A stretch of 64,000 nt of DNA from the NCBI GenBank assembly GCA_041395385.1, contig JAWLAN010000013.1:81373-145372 (forward strand). Direction: 5' to 3'. Every line of letters begins with the position of its first letter. Position 1 is the first letter of the stretch. The position numbers were made by a program, and so were the translations under genes. This document shows, one piece after another, positions 1 through 8,080 of this stretch. The DNA is from JAJVHZ01 sp041395385. GTDB lineage: Bacteria; Pseudomonadota; Gammaproteobacteria; JAJPIJ01. The notes beneath the pieces were generated by a model that saw only the letters and a list, made by a program, of their open reading frames with translations, was not told the origin of the DNA and did no database searches.

Positions 1-1
1 C

Positions 2-1117
2 AAGGAGGTCGCGCGCCAGGGCGCGCTGTTCGATCGGTCCCGCGAGGTCGAGCAGCTGCACTGGGGCGGCGGCACGCCGACCTACCTCTCCCGCGAGCAG
101 ATGCAGCGGCTCATGCAGGCCACGCGCGAGCATTTCACCGTGTCGGAGGACGGCGGCGTGGAGTTCTCGATCGAGATCGATCCGCGCACCGTGAGCGCCG
201 AGGACGTCGCGTTCCTGCGCGAGCTCGGCTTCAACCGCGTCAGCCTGGGGGTGCAGGACTTCGACCGACGGGTGCAGGCTGCCGTCAACCGCATACAGCC
301 GGCGGAGCAGACCATGGCGGTCATCGACGCCGCCCGCGCCGCGCGCTTCCGTTCGATCAGCATCGATCTCATCTACGGACTGCCGCTGCAGACCGTGGCG
401 AGCTTCGATCGCACCCTGGAACAGGTGATCGAGGCCGCGCCCGATCGGATATCGGTGTTCAACTACGCGCACCTGCCGCACATGTTCAAGGTGCAGCGAC
501 AGATCCAGGAGTCGCAGCTGCCGGAGCCGGCCCAGAAGCTGAACATGCTCGCGCACACCGTCGAGCGGCTCACGGCCGCGGGCTACGTCTACATCGGCAT
601 GGACCACTTCGCGCTGCCGCAGGACGAGCTGGCGGTCGAGCAGCGCGAGGGGCGCCTGTCACGGAATTTCCAGGGTTACTCGACACACGACCACTGCGAC
701 ATCGTCGGTCTGGGGGTCTCCGCGATCGGCCGCATCGGCAACGTCTACTGCCAGAATGAACGCGAGCTGGCGCGTTACCAGGCGCGCATCGATGAAGGCG
801 GTCTGGCGGTATTTCGCGGTGTGGAGCTCAACAACGACGACGAGTTGCGGCGCGCGGTGATCATGCAGCTCATCTGCAATTTCGAGCTCGATACGGCCGC
901 CGTCGAGGAGCGCTTCGGAATCCGCTTTAGCCGCTATTTCGCCGACGAGCTGCGGGTGCTGGAGGGCATGCAGGCCGACGGGTTGCTGAGGATCGACGGG
1001 GCGCGCATCGAGGTCCTGCCGCGAGGGCGCCTGCTCATCCGCAACGTCTGCATGGTCTTCGATCGCTACCTGACCCACCACGGGGACGATCGGCCGCGCT
1101 ATTCGCGCGTCGTCTGA
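2..1117 (+). CDS. hemN: oxygen-independent coproporphyrinogen III oxidase, 5'-truncated by window edge
   Basis: HemN is a cytoplasmic radical-SAM enzyme that decarboxylates coproporphyrinogen III to protoporphyrinogen IX without oxygen. The frame is already open at base 2 and reads into QLHWGGGTPTYL, a signature that sits near residue 105 of the 457-residue E. coli enzyme, so about 90-100 N-terminal residues, including the CxxxCxxC iron-sulfur motif, lie before the window. The visible 371 residues follow the whole family: EIDPRT, SLGVQDFD, IDLIYGLP, FNYAHLPH, GMDHFALP, NFQGYSTH and the C-terminal GRLLIRNVCMVFDRYL. It ends with TGA just before a 460-base non-coding stretch. I see no frameshift. 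The identification is very secure; only the start is unseen. Confidence 0.97.
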   Translation, partial: KEVARQGALFDRSREVEQLHWGGGTPTYLSREQMQRLMQATREHFTVSEDGGVEFSIEIDPRTVSAEDVAFLRELGFNRVSLGVQDFDRRVQAAVNRIQPAEQTMAVIDAARAARFRSISIDLIYGLPLQTVASFDRTLEQVIEAAPDRISVFNYAHLPHMFKVQRQIQESQLPEPAQKLNMLAHTVERLTAAGYVYIGMDHFALPQDELAVEQREGRLSRNFQGYSTHDHCDIVGLGVSAIGRIGNVYCQNERELARYQARIDEGGLAVFRGVELNNDDELRRAVIMQLICNFELDTAAVEERFGIRFSRYFADELRVLEGMQADGLLRIDGARIEVLPRGRLLIRNVCMVFDRYLTHHGDDRPRYSRVV

Positions 1118-1579
1118 GGGCGCGCGCCGTTGCGGGGCGGCGGCCTTCGCCGGGCCGGGATCCGATCGACACGCCGGCCAGGGATTACTTCCCGCAATCG
1201 GCAAGAGCATGATTCAATAACCGCATCCGGGAGAACGCGGCGAAGACGATCGCCGCCGCGGGAGGGGCGTGATGGACAGCGCATGGTGGTGGCCCCGCGT
1301 CGCGCCCAGGGCGGGCGGCCGGCGCATCTCGCCTGCGTCCCGCCCCGTCAGCCCTTTCCCACGTCTGCCGAGCGGCACCGCCCGCGCCGATGCGCCGTTT
1401 CCTGAACACCTCCGCAGATATCATCCCTCTCGCCCGGCTATCGTTGAACGTGCCAGGCGGCCATTGTCCGTCGCCAGCCAGGGCCGGGCCCGGTCGCCCG
1501 GATGGCACGGCTTCTGCCAGCGAAACCTGGTTTTCGTCGAAGGTCGTTTTCAAGGTCCAACCCGCAAGAGGAAGACATC
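1118..1579. other. 462-bp intergenic region, no gene supported
   Basis: Short open frames occur on both strands here, but they are Arg/Pro/Ala-rich, lack recognisable motifs and ribosome-binding sites, and overlap one another, as expected for GC-rich noncoding DNA. The last 20 bases carry the Shine-Dalgarno-like AGAGGAAG of the next gene. I could not place a convincing promoter or terminator. Confidence 0.5.
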
Positions 1580-3043
1580 ATGGACGTGATTTCACAGTGG
1601 TGGCCACATCTGCTGGCGGCCGCCGTGCTGGGCACTGCGCTCGGCTACTGGTTGCGCCGCGCCGGCGCCGCCGCCGCGGCGGGGCCGGCCGACACGGGCA
1701 CGGCGGCCCAGGAGGCCCCGATCGCCGATACTCCGCGCCCGCCAACGGCCGACGTCGAGACCGGGCACGAGCCGGAGGCACAGCGCGCCGAGCGCGCGCA
1801 GGCCGAGCCGAGCGAGCTGCGTCACGGGCAGGACCGGCTGCAGGCGGATCTCGGCCACCGCATCGAGGAACTCGAGGCACAACTGCGCGAACGCGACGAT
1901 TGCATCGCCCGGCTGACCGACGCAGCGCGCGCGGACCAGCCCGCGCGCATGGCGTTCGGCAGCGAACCGCCCATCAGCCGGGAGGAGGTGGACACGCTGT
2001 TCGCCGAGATCATCGAGGCGCGCAAGGCCATGAAGGCCGCGGAGCAGGAGGCGCGCCGGCGCGAAGAGGAGGTCGCCGGGGAACTGGCGGAGGCCTATGC
2101 GGAGCTGCAGGCGGCCAGCGCCGCGATACGCGGGCGCGAGCAGCGGCTGAGCGGCGAGCTGGAGGAGGCGAGGCGGGAGCTCGAGGAGGCCGCGGATCGG
2201 CTTGCCGCGACCCGCGCCGTGGAGCAGGCCCTGCGCGGGGAGCTGGAGCAGTCCCTCGCCGCGGAATCCGTGGCGCGGCGGCAGGCGCAGGAACTGCTGG
2301 AGGAGAACGCCCGCCTTAGCGTCGCGTACAGGGAGCTCGAGGCGCGATTGAGCTCGGCCATGGAGAGGGAGCAGGCGGTGAATGCGGAGCTGCGGGCGCA
2401 GCTCACCGAGGCCCGCGGCCGCGTCGCGACGATGGACGAGGAGGAACAGGGACTACGTGAGGAACTGATGGCATCGCAGCGCCTGGCCGAGGTCGCGGCG
2501 GAGCGCGAGACGTCGTTGAGGCTCCAGCTCGACCGCGCCGGGCAGCGCATCGCCGCGCTGGAGGCGCGGGAGGCGGCGAGATCGGGCGCTGAGCGGCCGG
2601 CCCCGCCGGCCGCGAGCATCCATCGACTGGAGGTCCCCGTGCCCGACGGCCGGGAGTCGCGCGACAGCCGGAGCGAAGAGGGCGGCGGCGTGCCGTCGCG
2701 CGCCGCGGGGTTGGCGGTGGAGGAACTCGAGCGCCTGGTCCTCGCGGCGGGCGAGGGCTGCAAGCCGGCAGGCGGCGAGCTGGCCGACGGGCAGCGACCC
2801 GACGATCTCAAGGCCATCGGCGGGATCGGACCGGTGAACGAACGCTGGCTGCACGGCAACGGCATCTACTTCTATGCCCAGATTGCCGGCTGGTCGCCGG
2901 AGGAAATGGCGTGGGTGGCCCGGCATCTGCCGAATTTCGGCAAGCGCGTCTATCGGGAGAATTGGGTGCGCCAGGCGGCGGAGCTGGCGCGGCCGGGTGC
3001 GTCAATCGGGACCGACCAGCGTCGGCGGGCCGATCGCCACTGA
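1580..3043 (+). CDS. membrane-anchored coiled-coil protein with C-terminal helix-hairpin-helix-like domain
   Basis: The predicted protein is 487 residues. I start it at ATG 1580 because AGAGGAAG lies 7-14 bases upstream and the product then begins MDVISQWWPHLLAAAVLG, a single N-terminal membrane helix (about residues 7-26). A long Glu/Ala/Arg/Leu heptad-rich stretch (about 80-350) is almost certainly coiled coil. The C-terminus, DDLKAIGGIGPVNERWLHGN through VARHLPNFGKRVYRENW, matches the small HhH/H3TH-like domain attached to coiled-coil or ribosomal-protein-like partners in many proteobacteria (COG3743-type, annotated as predicted flap-endonuclease-like). Nuclease activity is not shown. A nucleic-acid or protein tethering role at the membrane is inference. 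It stands alone between hemN and the convergent aor operon. Confidence 0.7.
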   Translation: MDVISQWWPHLLAAAVLGTALGYWLRRAGAAAAAGPADTGTAAQEAPIADTPRPPTADVETGHEPEAQRAERAQAEPSELRHGQDRLQADLGHRIEELEAQLRERDDCIARLTDAARADQPARMAFGSEPPISREEVDTLFAEIIEARKAMKAAEQEARRREEEVAGELAEAYAELQAASAAIRGREQRLSGELEEARRELEEAADRLAATRAVEQALRGELEQSLAAESVARRQAQELLEENARLSVAYRELEARLSSAMEREQAVNAELRAQLTEARGRVATMDEEEQGLREELMASQRLAEVAAERETSLRLQLDRAGQRIAALEAREAARSGAERPAPPAASIHRLEVPVPDGRESRDSRSEEGGGVPSRAAGLAVEELERLVLAAGEGCKPAGGELADGQRPDDLKAIGGIGPVNERWLHGNGIYFYAQIAGWSPEEMAWVARHLPNFGKRVYRENWVRQAAELARPGASIGTDQRRRADRH

Positions 3044-3059
3044 ACTCCTGCGACGGCGC

Positions 3060-3428
3060 TCAGCCGCCGCCGCGCCGGTAGTGCTTGAGGAACTCGTCGA
3101 GAAATTGCGCGGCGTGTGCGCGGCTGCCGTCCCGGAACTCGAACGTCAGCCGCAGTCGGGGCAGTCGCAGCGAGGCGATCCGCAGCGGCGGCGCATCCGC
3201 ATAGCGGATCGTAATGCGTTCCCGGCCCTCGCCCGTCTCCACTGACCCCGGCGCCCGCCGGTAGCCGCGGCCCGCAAAGGCGACGGGCAGCAGCCGGAGA
3301 AACTCCGGCTCGTCCAGGCTCATCATCAATTCGACGCGATGGAGCTCCCCGGCATTCAGTGCGGAATGCCCGCATCCATCCGCCGCCTCCGGTCCCTGGT
3401 TCCTCAACCGCCGGCCACCGGCGGCCAC
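3060..3428 (-). CDS. small conserved protein of unknown function at end of aldehyde oxidoreductase operon
   Basis: This is a protein of at most 122 residues with no family I can name. The convincing part runs from GELHRVELMMSLDEPEFLRL to the C-terminus, with alternating hydrophobic residues suggesting beta strands (ERITIRYADAP, RIASLRLPRLRLTFEFRDGS) and a final helix AQFLDEFLKHYRR. The longest start is GTG 3428, overlapping the MoaD-like gene by 25 bases; a TTG seven codons later and ATG 3326 are alternatives, so the start is unsure. It is the fifth and last gene of the operon coding for the tungsten/molybdenum aldehyde oxidoreductase. A role in pterin cofactor assembly or enzyme maturation is inferred from position only. 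Confidence 0.65.
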   Translation of the reverse strand: MAAGGRRLRNQGPEAADGCGHSALNAGELHRVELMMSLDEPEFLRLLPVAFAGRGYRRAPGSVETGEGRERITIRYADAPPLRIASLRLPRLRLTFEFRDGSRAHAAQFLDEFLKHYRRGGG

Positions 3429-3655
3429 ACCGCCAGGGTGTCGCCGTCCCGCAATATGGCCTGGTCGCGTTCGGAAGGAGGGACGTAGACGCCGTTGAGC
3501 ACCACGAGATGCGCGAGTCTGCGCGGCACGCCGTAGCGGTCGATCACCTGGTTCGGGGTAGTGCCCGGCGCGACCTCCGATTCGATCCGATGATCGCGCG
3601 CGTCGTCCGGCAGGTATTCGCCCAGCGTGGCGTAGAGCTTGAACGTCAGTTTCAT
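3404..3655 (-). CDS. MoaD/ThiS-family sulfur carrier protein
   Basis: An 83-residue ubiquitin-like protein (MKLTFKLYATLGEYLP ... DTLAVWPPVAGG). The C-terminal Gly-Gly is the hallmark of MoaD and ThiS, whose terminus is adenylated by MoeB or ThiF and converted to a thiocarboxylate that donates dithiolene sulfur to molybdopterin, or sulfur to thiamine. Its position 67 bases downstream of the FAD subunit gene of an aldehyde oxidoreductase indicates a dedicated MoaD paralogue for the W/Mo pterin cofactor. The tungsten-dependent aldehyde oxidoreductase operon of Aromatoleum is known to carry a similar small gene. No MoaE partner is next to it. The family call is firm; its dedication to tungstopterin is inference. 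Confidence 0.9.
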   Translation of the reverse strand: MKLTFKLYATLGEYLPDDARDHRIESEVAPGTTPNQVIDRYGVPRRLAHLVVLNGVYVPPSERDQAILRDGDTLAVWPPVAGG

Positions 3656-3722
3656 GCGCAGCCTGGCTCCGGTCCGGAGCGCCGATCCTACCAGCCGCAG
3701 CGCGATCCGCGCGCCGTGGCCC

Positions 3723-4994
3723 TCAGATGAGACCCGCGTTGAATCCCACCGCCTGGGTGCTGCCCAGGTAGGCCTCCATGATGCGAGTCGGATCCTTGAG
3801 GAGTTTTTCCTTCCACTCGCGCAGCCGGGTCTTGGTCTGGATCAGTCCGCGCAGCACGCCGACGTGCTCGGTGAGGCCCAGGCTGGTGGCGCCCACCAGC
3901 ACGTCGTCCTCGAACTGCAGATTGAGATAACGATAGCGGCCCGGGTCGCAGAGCTCCGTGCTTTCGCCGTCCTTTGCGCCCATCCACAGGCCGAAGGAGC
4001 TCGAGATGAGTCCGAGGGTGTCGAGCACGTTCATGTTGACGCTGCCGCGGTGGACGGCGCCCCGCCGCCCCGCCATGTTGCGCGCCGCGAGCTGGCCGTG
4101 GTCGGCGGCCGTGGGCTGTATGGCCTGCACCGAGTACTCGCCCGTGGAGAAGTCCAGGCCCTGCGCCACGTCGCCTGCGGCGTATACGTCCGGGTTGCTG
4201 GTCTGCATCTGGCGATCGATCAATATGCCGTGATCGGTCTTGATGCCGCTGCCGTGGAGGAACTCGACGTTCGGCCGCACGCCGGTGGCGGAGATGATGA
4301 GGTCGGCGGCCAGCACCGTGCCGCTGTCCAGGCGCACGGCGAACTTGCGCCCGCCGGCCCCGGGCTCGATCGCCACGACCTTGGTGGAGGTGTGCACGTG
4401 CACGCCCTTTTCCTCGCACCACTTCTTGATGAGGCTGCCGGCGGTGTTGTTCATCATGCGCGGCACCATGCGGTCGGCCATCTCCACGACGGTCAGGTCC
4501 ACGCCCCGCTTGGCCAGCGCCTCGAGGATGATGCAGCCGATGAAGCCCGCGCCCATCAGCACGACCTTCGCCCCGGGCACCGCGCCCTGCGCGATATGCC
4601 GGGCATCCGCCAGCGTCCAGCAGGGGTGGATGCCGGGCAGGTCCATGCCGGGGATCGGCGGCGAGACCGGACGCGAGCCGGTGGCGAGGAGCAGCTTGTC
4701 GTAGGCCAGCGCGCCGCCGCCGGCGAGCTGCACGCTCCTGGCGGCGGTATCGACACTCTGCACGCGGTCGCGCTTCAAGTCGAGGCGCAGCCGCTCGAAA
4801 TGCGCCGGGTCCTTGCGCAGGTGCGTGCCTTCCTCGCCGACCTTGCGGATCAGCAGGTAGGGCAGGGCCATGCGCGAGTACGGCGGCTCGGGTTCGTCGC
4901 CGACGATGGTCACGCTCGCCTCGGGTTGCAGCCTGCGCAGCGTCTCCGCCGCGATGACTCCCGACGGTCCGGCACCGATGATGAGGTGTTTCAT
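3723..4994 (-). CDS. aorC: FAD-dependent NAD(P)H oxidoreductase subunit of aldehyde oxidoreductase
   Basis: A 423-residue flavoprotein of the pyridine nucleotide-disulfide oxidoreductase class. It opens with the FAD-binding Rossmann motif GAGPSGVIAAETLRR, has a second NAD-binding motif VVLMGAGFIGCIILEALAKR near residue 145, and the FAD-closing NPDVYAAGDVAQG near residue 280. There is no redox-active CxxxxC pair, so it is not a disulfide reductase. In the three-subunit aldehyde oxidoreductase of Aromatoleum aromaticum the corresponding subunit passes electrons between the ferredoxin-like subunit and NAD. Its ATG lies one base before the stop of aorB, so translation is probably coupled. The arrangement makes the assignment as electron-exchange subunit strong. 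Confidence 0.88.
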   Translation of the reverse strand: MKHLIIGAGPSGVIAAETLRRLQPEASVTIVGDEPEPPYSRMALPYLLIRKVGEEGTHLRKDPAHFERLRLDLKRDRVQSVDTAARSVQLAGGGALAYDKLLLATGSRPVSPPIPGMDLPGIHPCWTLADARHIAQGAVPGAKVVLMGAGFIGCIILEALAKRGVDLTVVEMADRMVPRMMNNTAGSLIKKWCEEKGVHVHTSTKVVAIEPGAGGRKFAVRLDSGTVLAADLIISATGVRPNVEFLHGSGIKTDHGILIDRQMQTSNPDVYAAGDVAQGLDFSTGEYSVQAIQPTAADHGQLAARNMAGRRGAVHRGSVNMNVLDTLGLISSSFGLWMGAKDGESTELCDPGRYRYLNLQFEDDVLVGATSLGLTEHVGVLRGLIQTKTRLREWKEKLLKDPTRIMEAYLGSTQAVGFNAGLI

Positions 4995-4995
4995 G

Positions 4996-6846
4996 TCAGA
5001 GCCCCAGGCGCGCCTTGGTGGCCTGCATCGGTTCGCCTTCCGGCGTCCAGCCGCGGACCTTGTAGTACTCCGGCAGCATCTTGTGCAGGTCGTTGGCCTT
5101 GCCCTTCGCCGGCCCGGTCTGCGCCGGCTCCGAGAGCAGGCGCTTGGGCAGCGTGTCGTCCTTGGCGGTGAAGCCGGCGGCGTTGTTGAACATGCGCTCC
5201 ATGTTCCAGATCCGCTCGCCCACTTCCAGCAGCTTCTCCAGCGACCAGTCGCCCTCGCAGGCTGCCGCGACCTGCGGCTGGATGTCGTTCAACGTCCATG
5301 CAAAGGTGGTGAACACGCACAGACCCGTGGAGTCGACCACCGAGGTCGCGTCCTGGAAGGCCTTGACGAGTTCCGCCTTGCCGTCGGTCACCAGCGGATC
5401 GGTCTTCACCGGGATGCCCAGCACCTCGGAGGCGACCGTATAGCCGCGCAGGTGGCAGGCGCCGCGATTGGAGGTGGCATAGGCCAGGCCCATGCCCTGG
5501 ATGCCGCGCGGATCGTAGGCCGGGAACTCCAGACCCTTTACGCTCATGGACAGTTCCGGACGCCCGTACTTCTCGCACAGCCGCTTGGATCCCAGGCCGA
5601 TGTCCCGCCCGAAGCCTTCGCCCCGGCAGGTGAGCTCGGTGAGCTTGGTGAGCGCCTCGGCGGAACCGAACTTCAGCTCGAGGCCGCCGGTGTGCGCCTT
5701 GGTGATCAGGCCCGTCTCGTACAGTTCCATCGCCGCGGCGATCGTCGAGCCGAGCGTGATGGGATCGATGCCGTCCTCGTTGCAGAGGAAGTTGGCGTAG
5801 GTCAGCGCCTCCAGGTCCGAGACGCCGGTGTCGGATCCGAGCGCCCAGGCCGCCTCGTACTCCAGACCGCCGGAGGCGCCCCAGTACTGCGGCTTGTTGA
5901 CGATGGTGTAGTGGTTCTGGTCGATCACCGAGATGCGGCCGCAGGCGATCGTGCAGCCGAAGCACGCGGCGTTGGTGACCAGGTTGGCGCGTCCGTCGCT
6001 CGCGCGCACCTCATGCATGGCCTCGCCGGAGATCTTGCTTGCGCCCTCGAACTGGACTTCGCGCATGTTGCGCGTGGGCATGGCGCCGATCTCGTTAATC
6101 ACGTTCATCAGCACCTGCGTGCCGTACTTGGGCAGGCCCTGGCCGGTCACCGCGTTGTCGGCAAGCACCTTCTTGCCGGCGTTGACGGCCTGCATGAAGG
6201 CCTTCGGATCCTTGATGTTGCCGACTCCCTTGGTGCCGCGCACGACCACGGCCTTGACGTTCTTCGACGCCATCACGGTGCCCACGCCGGAGCGGCCGGC
6301 GGCACGATGCAGGTCATTGACGATTGCCGAGAACAGGCAGCCCTGCTCGGCGGCGCGGCCGACCGCGGCGATGCGGATGAGCGGGTCCTGGTGCCTGGCG
6401 TGCAGGAGGTGGTCGGCGTCCCAGATGGACTTGCCCCAGATCTCCGCGGCGTCCATCAGCTCGGCGTGATCGTTCTCGACGTAGAGATAGACCGGTTTCG
6501 GGGACTTGCCCTCGAAGATGATCATGTCCCAGCCGGCGCCCTTGAGCTCGGCGCCGATGAAACCGCCGGAATTCGAGCAGGCGATGGCGCCGGTGAGCGG
6601 CCCCTTGGTCACCACCGAGTAGCGGCCGCCGGTGGAAGCCATCGTGCCGGTCAGCGGGCCGGTGGTGAAGATGAGCTTGTTCTCCGGCGACAGCGGATCG
6701 ACCTTCGGATCGATCTCCTCGACGAGGTATTTGCTGGCCAGGCCACGCTGACCGAGGTACTGGTTGGCCCAGTCCATGTTCAGCGGTTCGCGCTTGATCG
6801 TGCCCTTGGCCAGGTTCACGCGCATGACGTTACGAGTCCAACCCAT
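4996..6846 (-). CDS. aorB: aldehyde:ferredoxin oxidoreductase, tungsten/molybdenum pterin subunit
   Basis: A 616-residue catalytic subunit oxidising aldehydes to carboxylic acids with a bis-pterin W (or Mo) centre and one [4Fe-4S] cluster. The N-terminal domain (GWTRNVMRVNLAKGTI ... GGRYSVVTKGPLTG) is typical of the AOR family. The cluster ligands are visible as CFGCTIAC (Cys295, Cys298, Cys302) and a distal Cys510 in DSTGLCVF, closely matching the spacing in the archaeal enzyme (288, 291, 295, 494). I set the start at ATG 6846, preceded by AGGAGAGA, rather than at an upstream in-frame codon that overlaps aorA. It lies 23 bases after aorA. Tungsten is the usual metal in this family but cannot be read from sequence. 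Confidence 0.95.
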   Translation of the reverse strand: MGWTRNVMRVNLAKGTIKREPLNMDWANQYLGQRGLASKYLVEEIDPKVDPLSPENKLIFTTGPLTGTMASTGGRYSVVTKGPLTGAIACSNSGGFIGAELKGAGWDMIIFEGKSPKPVYLYVENDHAELMDAAEIWGKSIWDADHLLHARHQDPLIRIAAVGRAAEQGCLFSAIVNDLHRAAGRSGVGTVMASKNVKAVVVRGTKGVGNIKDPKAFMQAVNAGKKVLADNAVTGQGLPKYGTQVLMNVINEIGAMPTRNMREVQFEGASKISGEAMHEVRASDGRANLVTNAACFGCTIACGRISVIDQNHYTIVNKPQYWGASGGLEYEAAWALGSDTGVSDLEALTYANFLCNEDGIDPITLGSTIAAAMELYETGLITKAHTGGLELKFGSAEALTKLTELTCRGEGFGRDIGLGSKRLCEKYGRPELSMSVKGLEFPAYDPRGIQGMGLAYATSNRGACHLRGYTVASEVLGIPVKTDPLVTDGKAELVKAFQDATSVVDSTGLCVFTTFAWTLNDIQPQVAAACEGDWSLEKLLEVGERIWNMERMFNNAAGFTAKDDTLPKRLLSEPAQTGPAKGKANDLHKMLPEYYKVRGWTPEGEPMQATKARLGL

Positions 6847-6869
6847 GGCTGTCTCTCCTGTCCGTAAGG

Positions 6870-7340
6870 TTATGCCGAGGCTCCGAGCGATCGCTGCGCG
6901 TGCGCGCGCATGCGATCGAGCCCGGTCTGGTCGATATCGACGTAGGTGATGGCGCCGGTGGGGCAGGCCTCGGCGCAGGCCGGCTGGCCGCCGCAAAGAT
7001 CGCACTTCTGCACCTTGCCGGTGTCGTGGTTGTAGTTCACGGTGCCGAACGGGCAGGCGATGGTGCACACCTTGCAGCCGACGCAGACGTCCTCGAGCAC
7101 GTCCTTGGCGCCGGTCCTGGCGTTGATGACGATGGCCTCCACCGGGCAAGAGTGCAGGCACCAGGCCTCCGCGCATTGGGTGCAGGTATAAGGCGCAAAC
7201 CTGCCGCTGTCGTGAAAATTGAATACCTTGATGCGCGACTTCGAGGGATTGAAGACCTGCTCGTTCTCGTACGAACAGGCCATCTCGCACTGCAGACAGC
7301 CGGTGCACTTCTCGGGCTCAAGCTTCAGGGCTCGTAGCAT
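6870..7340 (-). CDS. aorA: four-cluster ferredoxin-like subunit of aldehyde oxidoreductase
   Basis: A 156-residue polyferredoxin resembling the electron-transfer subunits of DMSO-reductase-type enzymes. Sixteen cysteines fall into four groups (CTGCLQCEMAC, CTQCAEAWCLHSC, CVGCKVCTIAC, CDLCGGQPACAEAC), enough for four [4Fe-4S] clusters. I choose ATG 7340 because GGAGGAG precedes it at suitable spacing and the product then starts MLRALKLEPEKCTGC; an in-frame extension upstream is low complexity. It is the first gene of the operon and should carry electrons between the aldehyde-oxidising subunit (aorB) and the flavoprotein (aorC), as in the Aromatoleum enzyme, where copies of this subunit have been reported to assemble into filaments; whether that happens here is unknown. 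Confidence 0.92.
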   Translation of the reverse strand: MLRALKLEPEKCTGCLQCEMACSYENEQVFNPSKSRIKVFNFHDSGRFAPYTCTQCAEAWCLHSCPVEAIVINARTGAKDVLEDVCVGCKVCTIACPFGTVNYNHDTGKVQKCDLCGGQPACAEACPTGAITYVDIDQTGLDRMRAHAQRSLGASA

Positions 7341-7828
7341 GGTCTTCTGTCTCCTCCACGTGCGTGGTGGCGGCCGCTCCCGCAGCCATGCCGTTCTTGA
7401 TTGTGGGCAGATGCCGCCGCCTATTCCGGCACTGGCGCGCATATGCATGATCAAACTATAGCCGGGCACGATACGCCGCTAAAGGCCCGGTTGCCTGCCT
7501 GTTGCACAATCGTACATGCTGCGTCGCACCACCTGCGGGGATCAACTCGACGCCAGCGCTCCCGGCTGGCGCGGGCGCCGCCTTCCGGTTCTGCAACCGC
7601 TTTCACGGACAAGGATTTCGGCGCCTTCGAGTTCAGGCGATGTTCATTGCGCGCCCACTGAAATTGCCCGCCATCGATCGACGAATCCCGCGCGCCGCAG
7701 CGCATGGCTGCGTGCGGGTCGGGCATCGGCGGTCGCCATGCATACCGGGTCAGGGCGGCGTCAGAGGCCTCGCCCTGGTCCCTGATTGTCAACCAACGAT
7801 GAAAGCCAGCGACGAAAGGAGATCTGGT
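7341..7828. other. 488-bp divergent intergenic region upstream of aor operon and lipoprotein gene
   Basis: No coding frame in this stretch shows a motif or a plausible ribosome-binding site. It must hold the promoters of the divergently read aor operon and lipoprotein gene. A short inverted repeat CCGGGC/GCCCGG (7462-7467, 7485-7490) lies beside a minus-strand TATAGT and could be an operator. Confidence 0.45.
7455..7483 (-). promoter_or_regulatory. possible sigma70-type promoter for aor operon
   Basis: On the minus strand TATAGT (7460-7455) differs from the -10 consensus at one base. A weak -35, TTTAGC, lies 17 bases upstream. It would give a leader of about 110 bases before aorA. The -35 is poor, so an activator would be expected. 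Confidence 0.25.
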
Positions 7829-8080
7829 ATGAACGCGAAGTCGAAATTTGCGACCATTGTGGCCGCCTTGTGTGCGGCGGCCGTGCTGTCCGGGTGCGGA
7901 ACGACCCCGCTCGATCGCGGCGTGAGCGGAGCGGGTATCGGTGCCGCGGCCGGCGCGATCGGCGGTGCCGTTGTCGGCGCCCCGGGCACCGGCGCGGCGA
8001 TCGGCGCGGCAATCGGCGGCGCCGCCGGTGCGCTCACCGATCCGGAAAAGGTGGATCTGGGCCGGCCGATCTGGAAATAG
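7829..8080 (+). CDS. glycine-zipper lipoprotein
   Basis: A protein of 83 residues. The start ATG 7829 is preceded by AAAGGAG. A lipoprotein signal peptide ends in the lipobox LSGC (Cys near residue 21), so the mature protein should be diacylated and carried to a membrane. The body is a run of Gly/Ala-rich repeats (GAGIGAAAGAIGGAVVGA, then GTGAAIGAAIGGAAGA), the glycine-zipper pattern of small outer-membrane lipoproteins such as the YmgG/17-kDa-antigen class, which form tightly packed transmembrane helices. The C-terminus is short (DPEKVDLGRPIWK). It has its own terminator and stands alone. The exact role is unknown; envelope stress or membrane packing is the usual suggestion for the class. 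Confidence 0.8.
   Translation: MNAKSKFATIVAALCAAAVLSGCGTTPLDRGVSGAGIGAAAGAIGGAVVGAPGTGAAIGAAIGGAAGALTDPEKVDLGRPIWK

Noticed and set aside
1118..1579. Small genes in the spacer after hemN
   Set aside because: Overlapping low-complexity frames with no ribosome-binding site or recognisable product.
4996..7308. Longer aorB starting inside aorA
   Set aside because: The added 154 residues are an out-of-frame reading of the ferredoxin gene; ATG 6846 has a clear ribosome-binding site and matches the family start.
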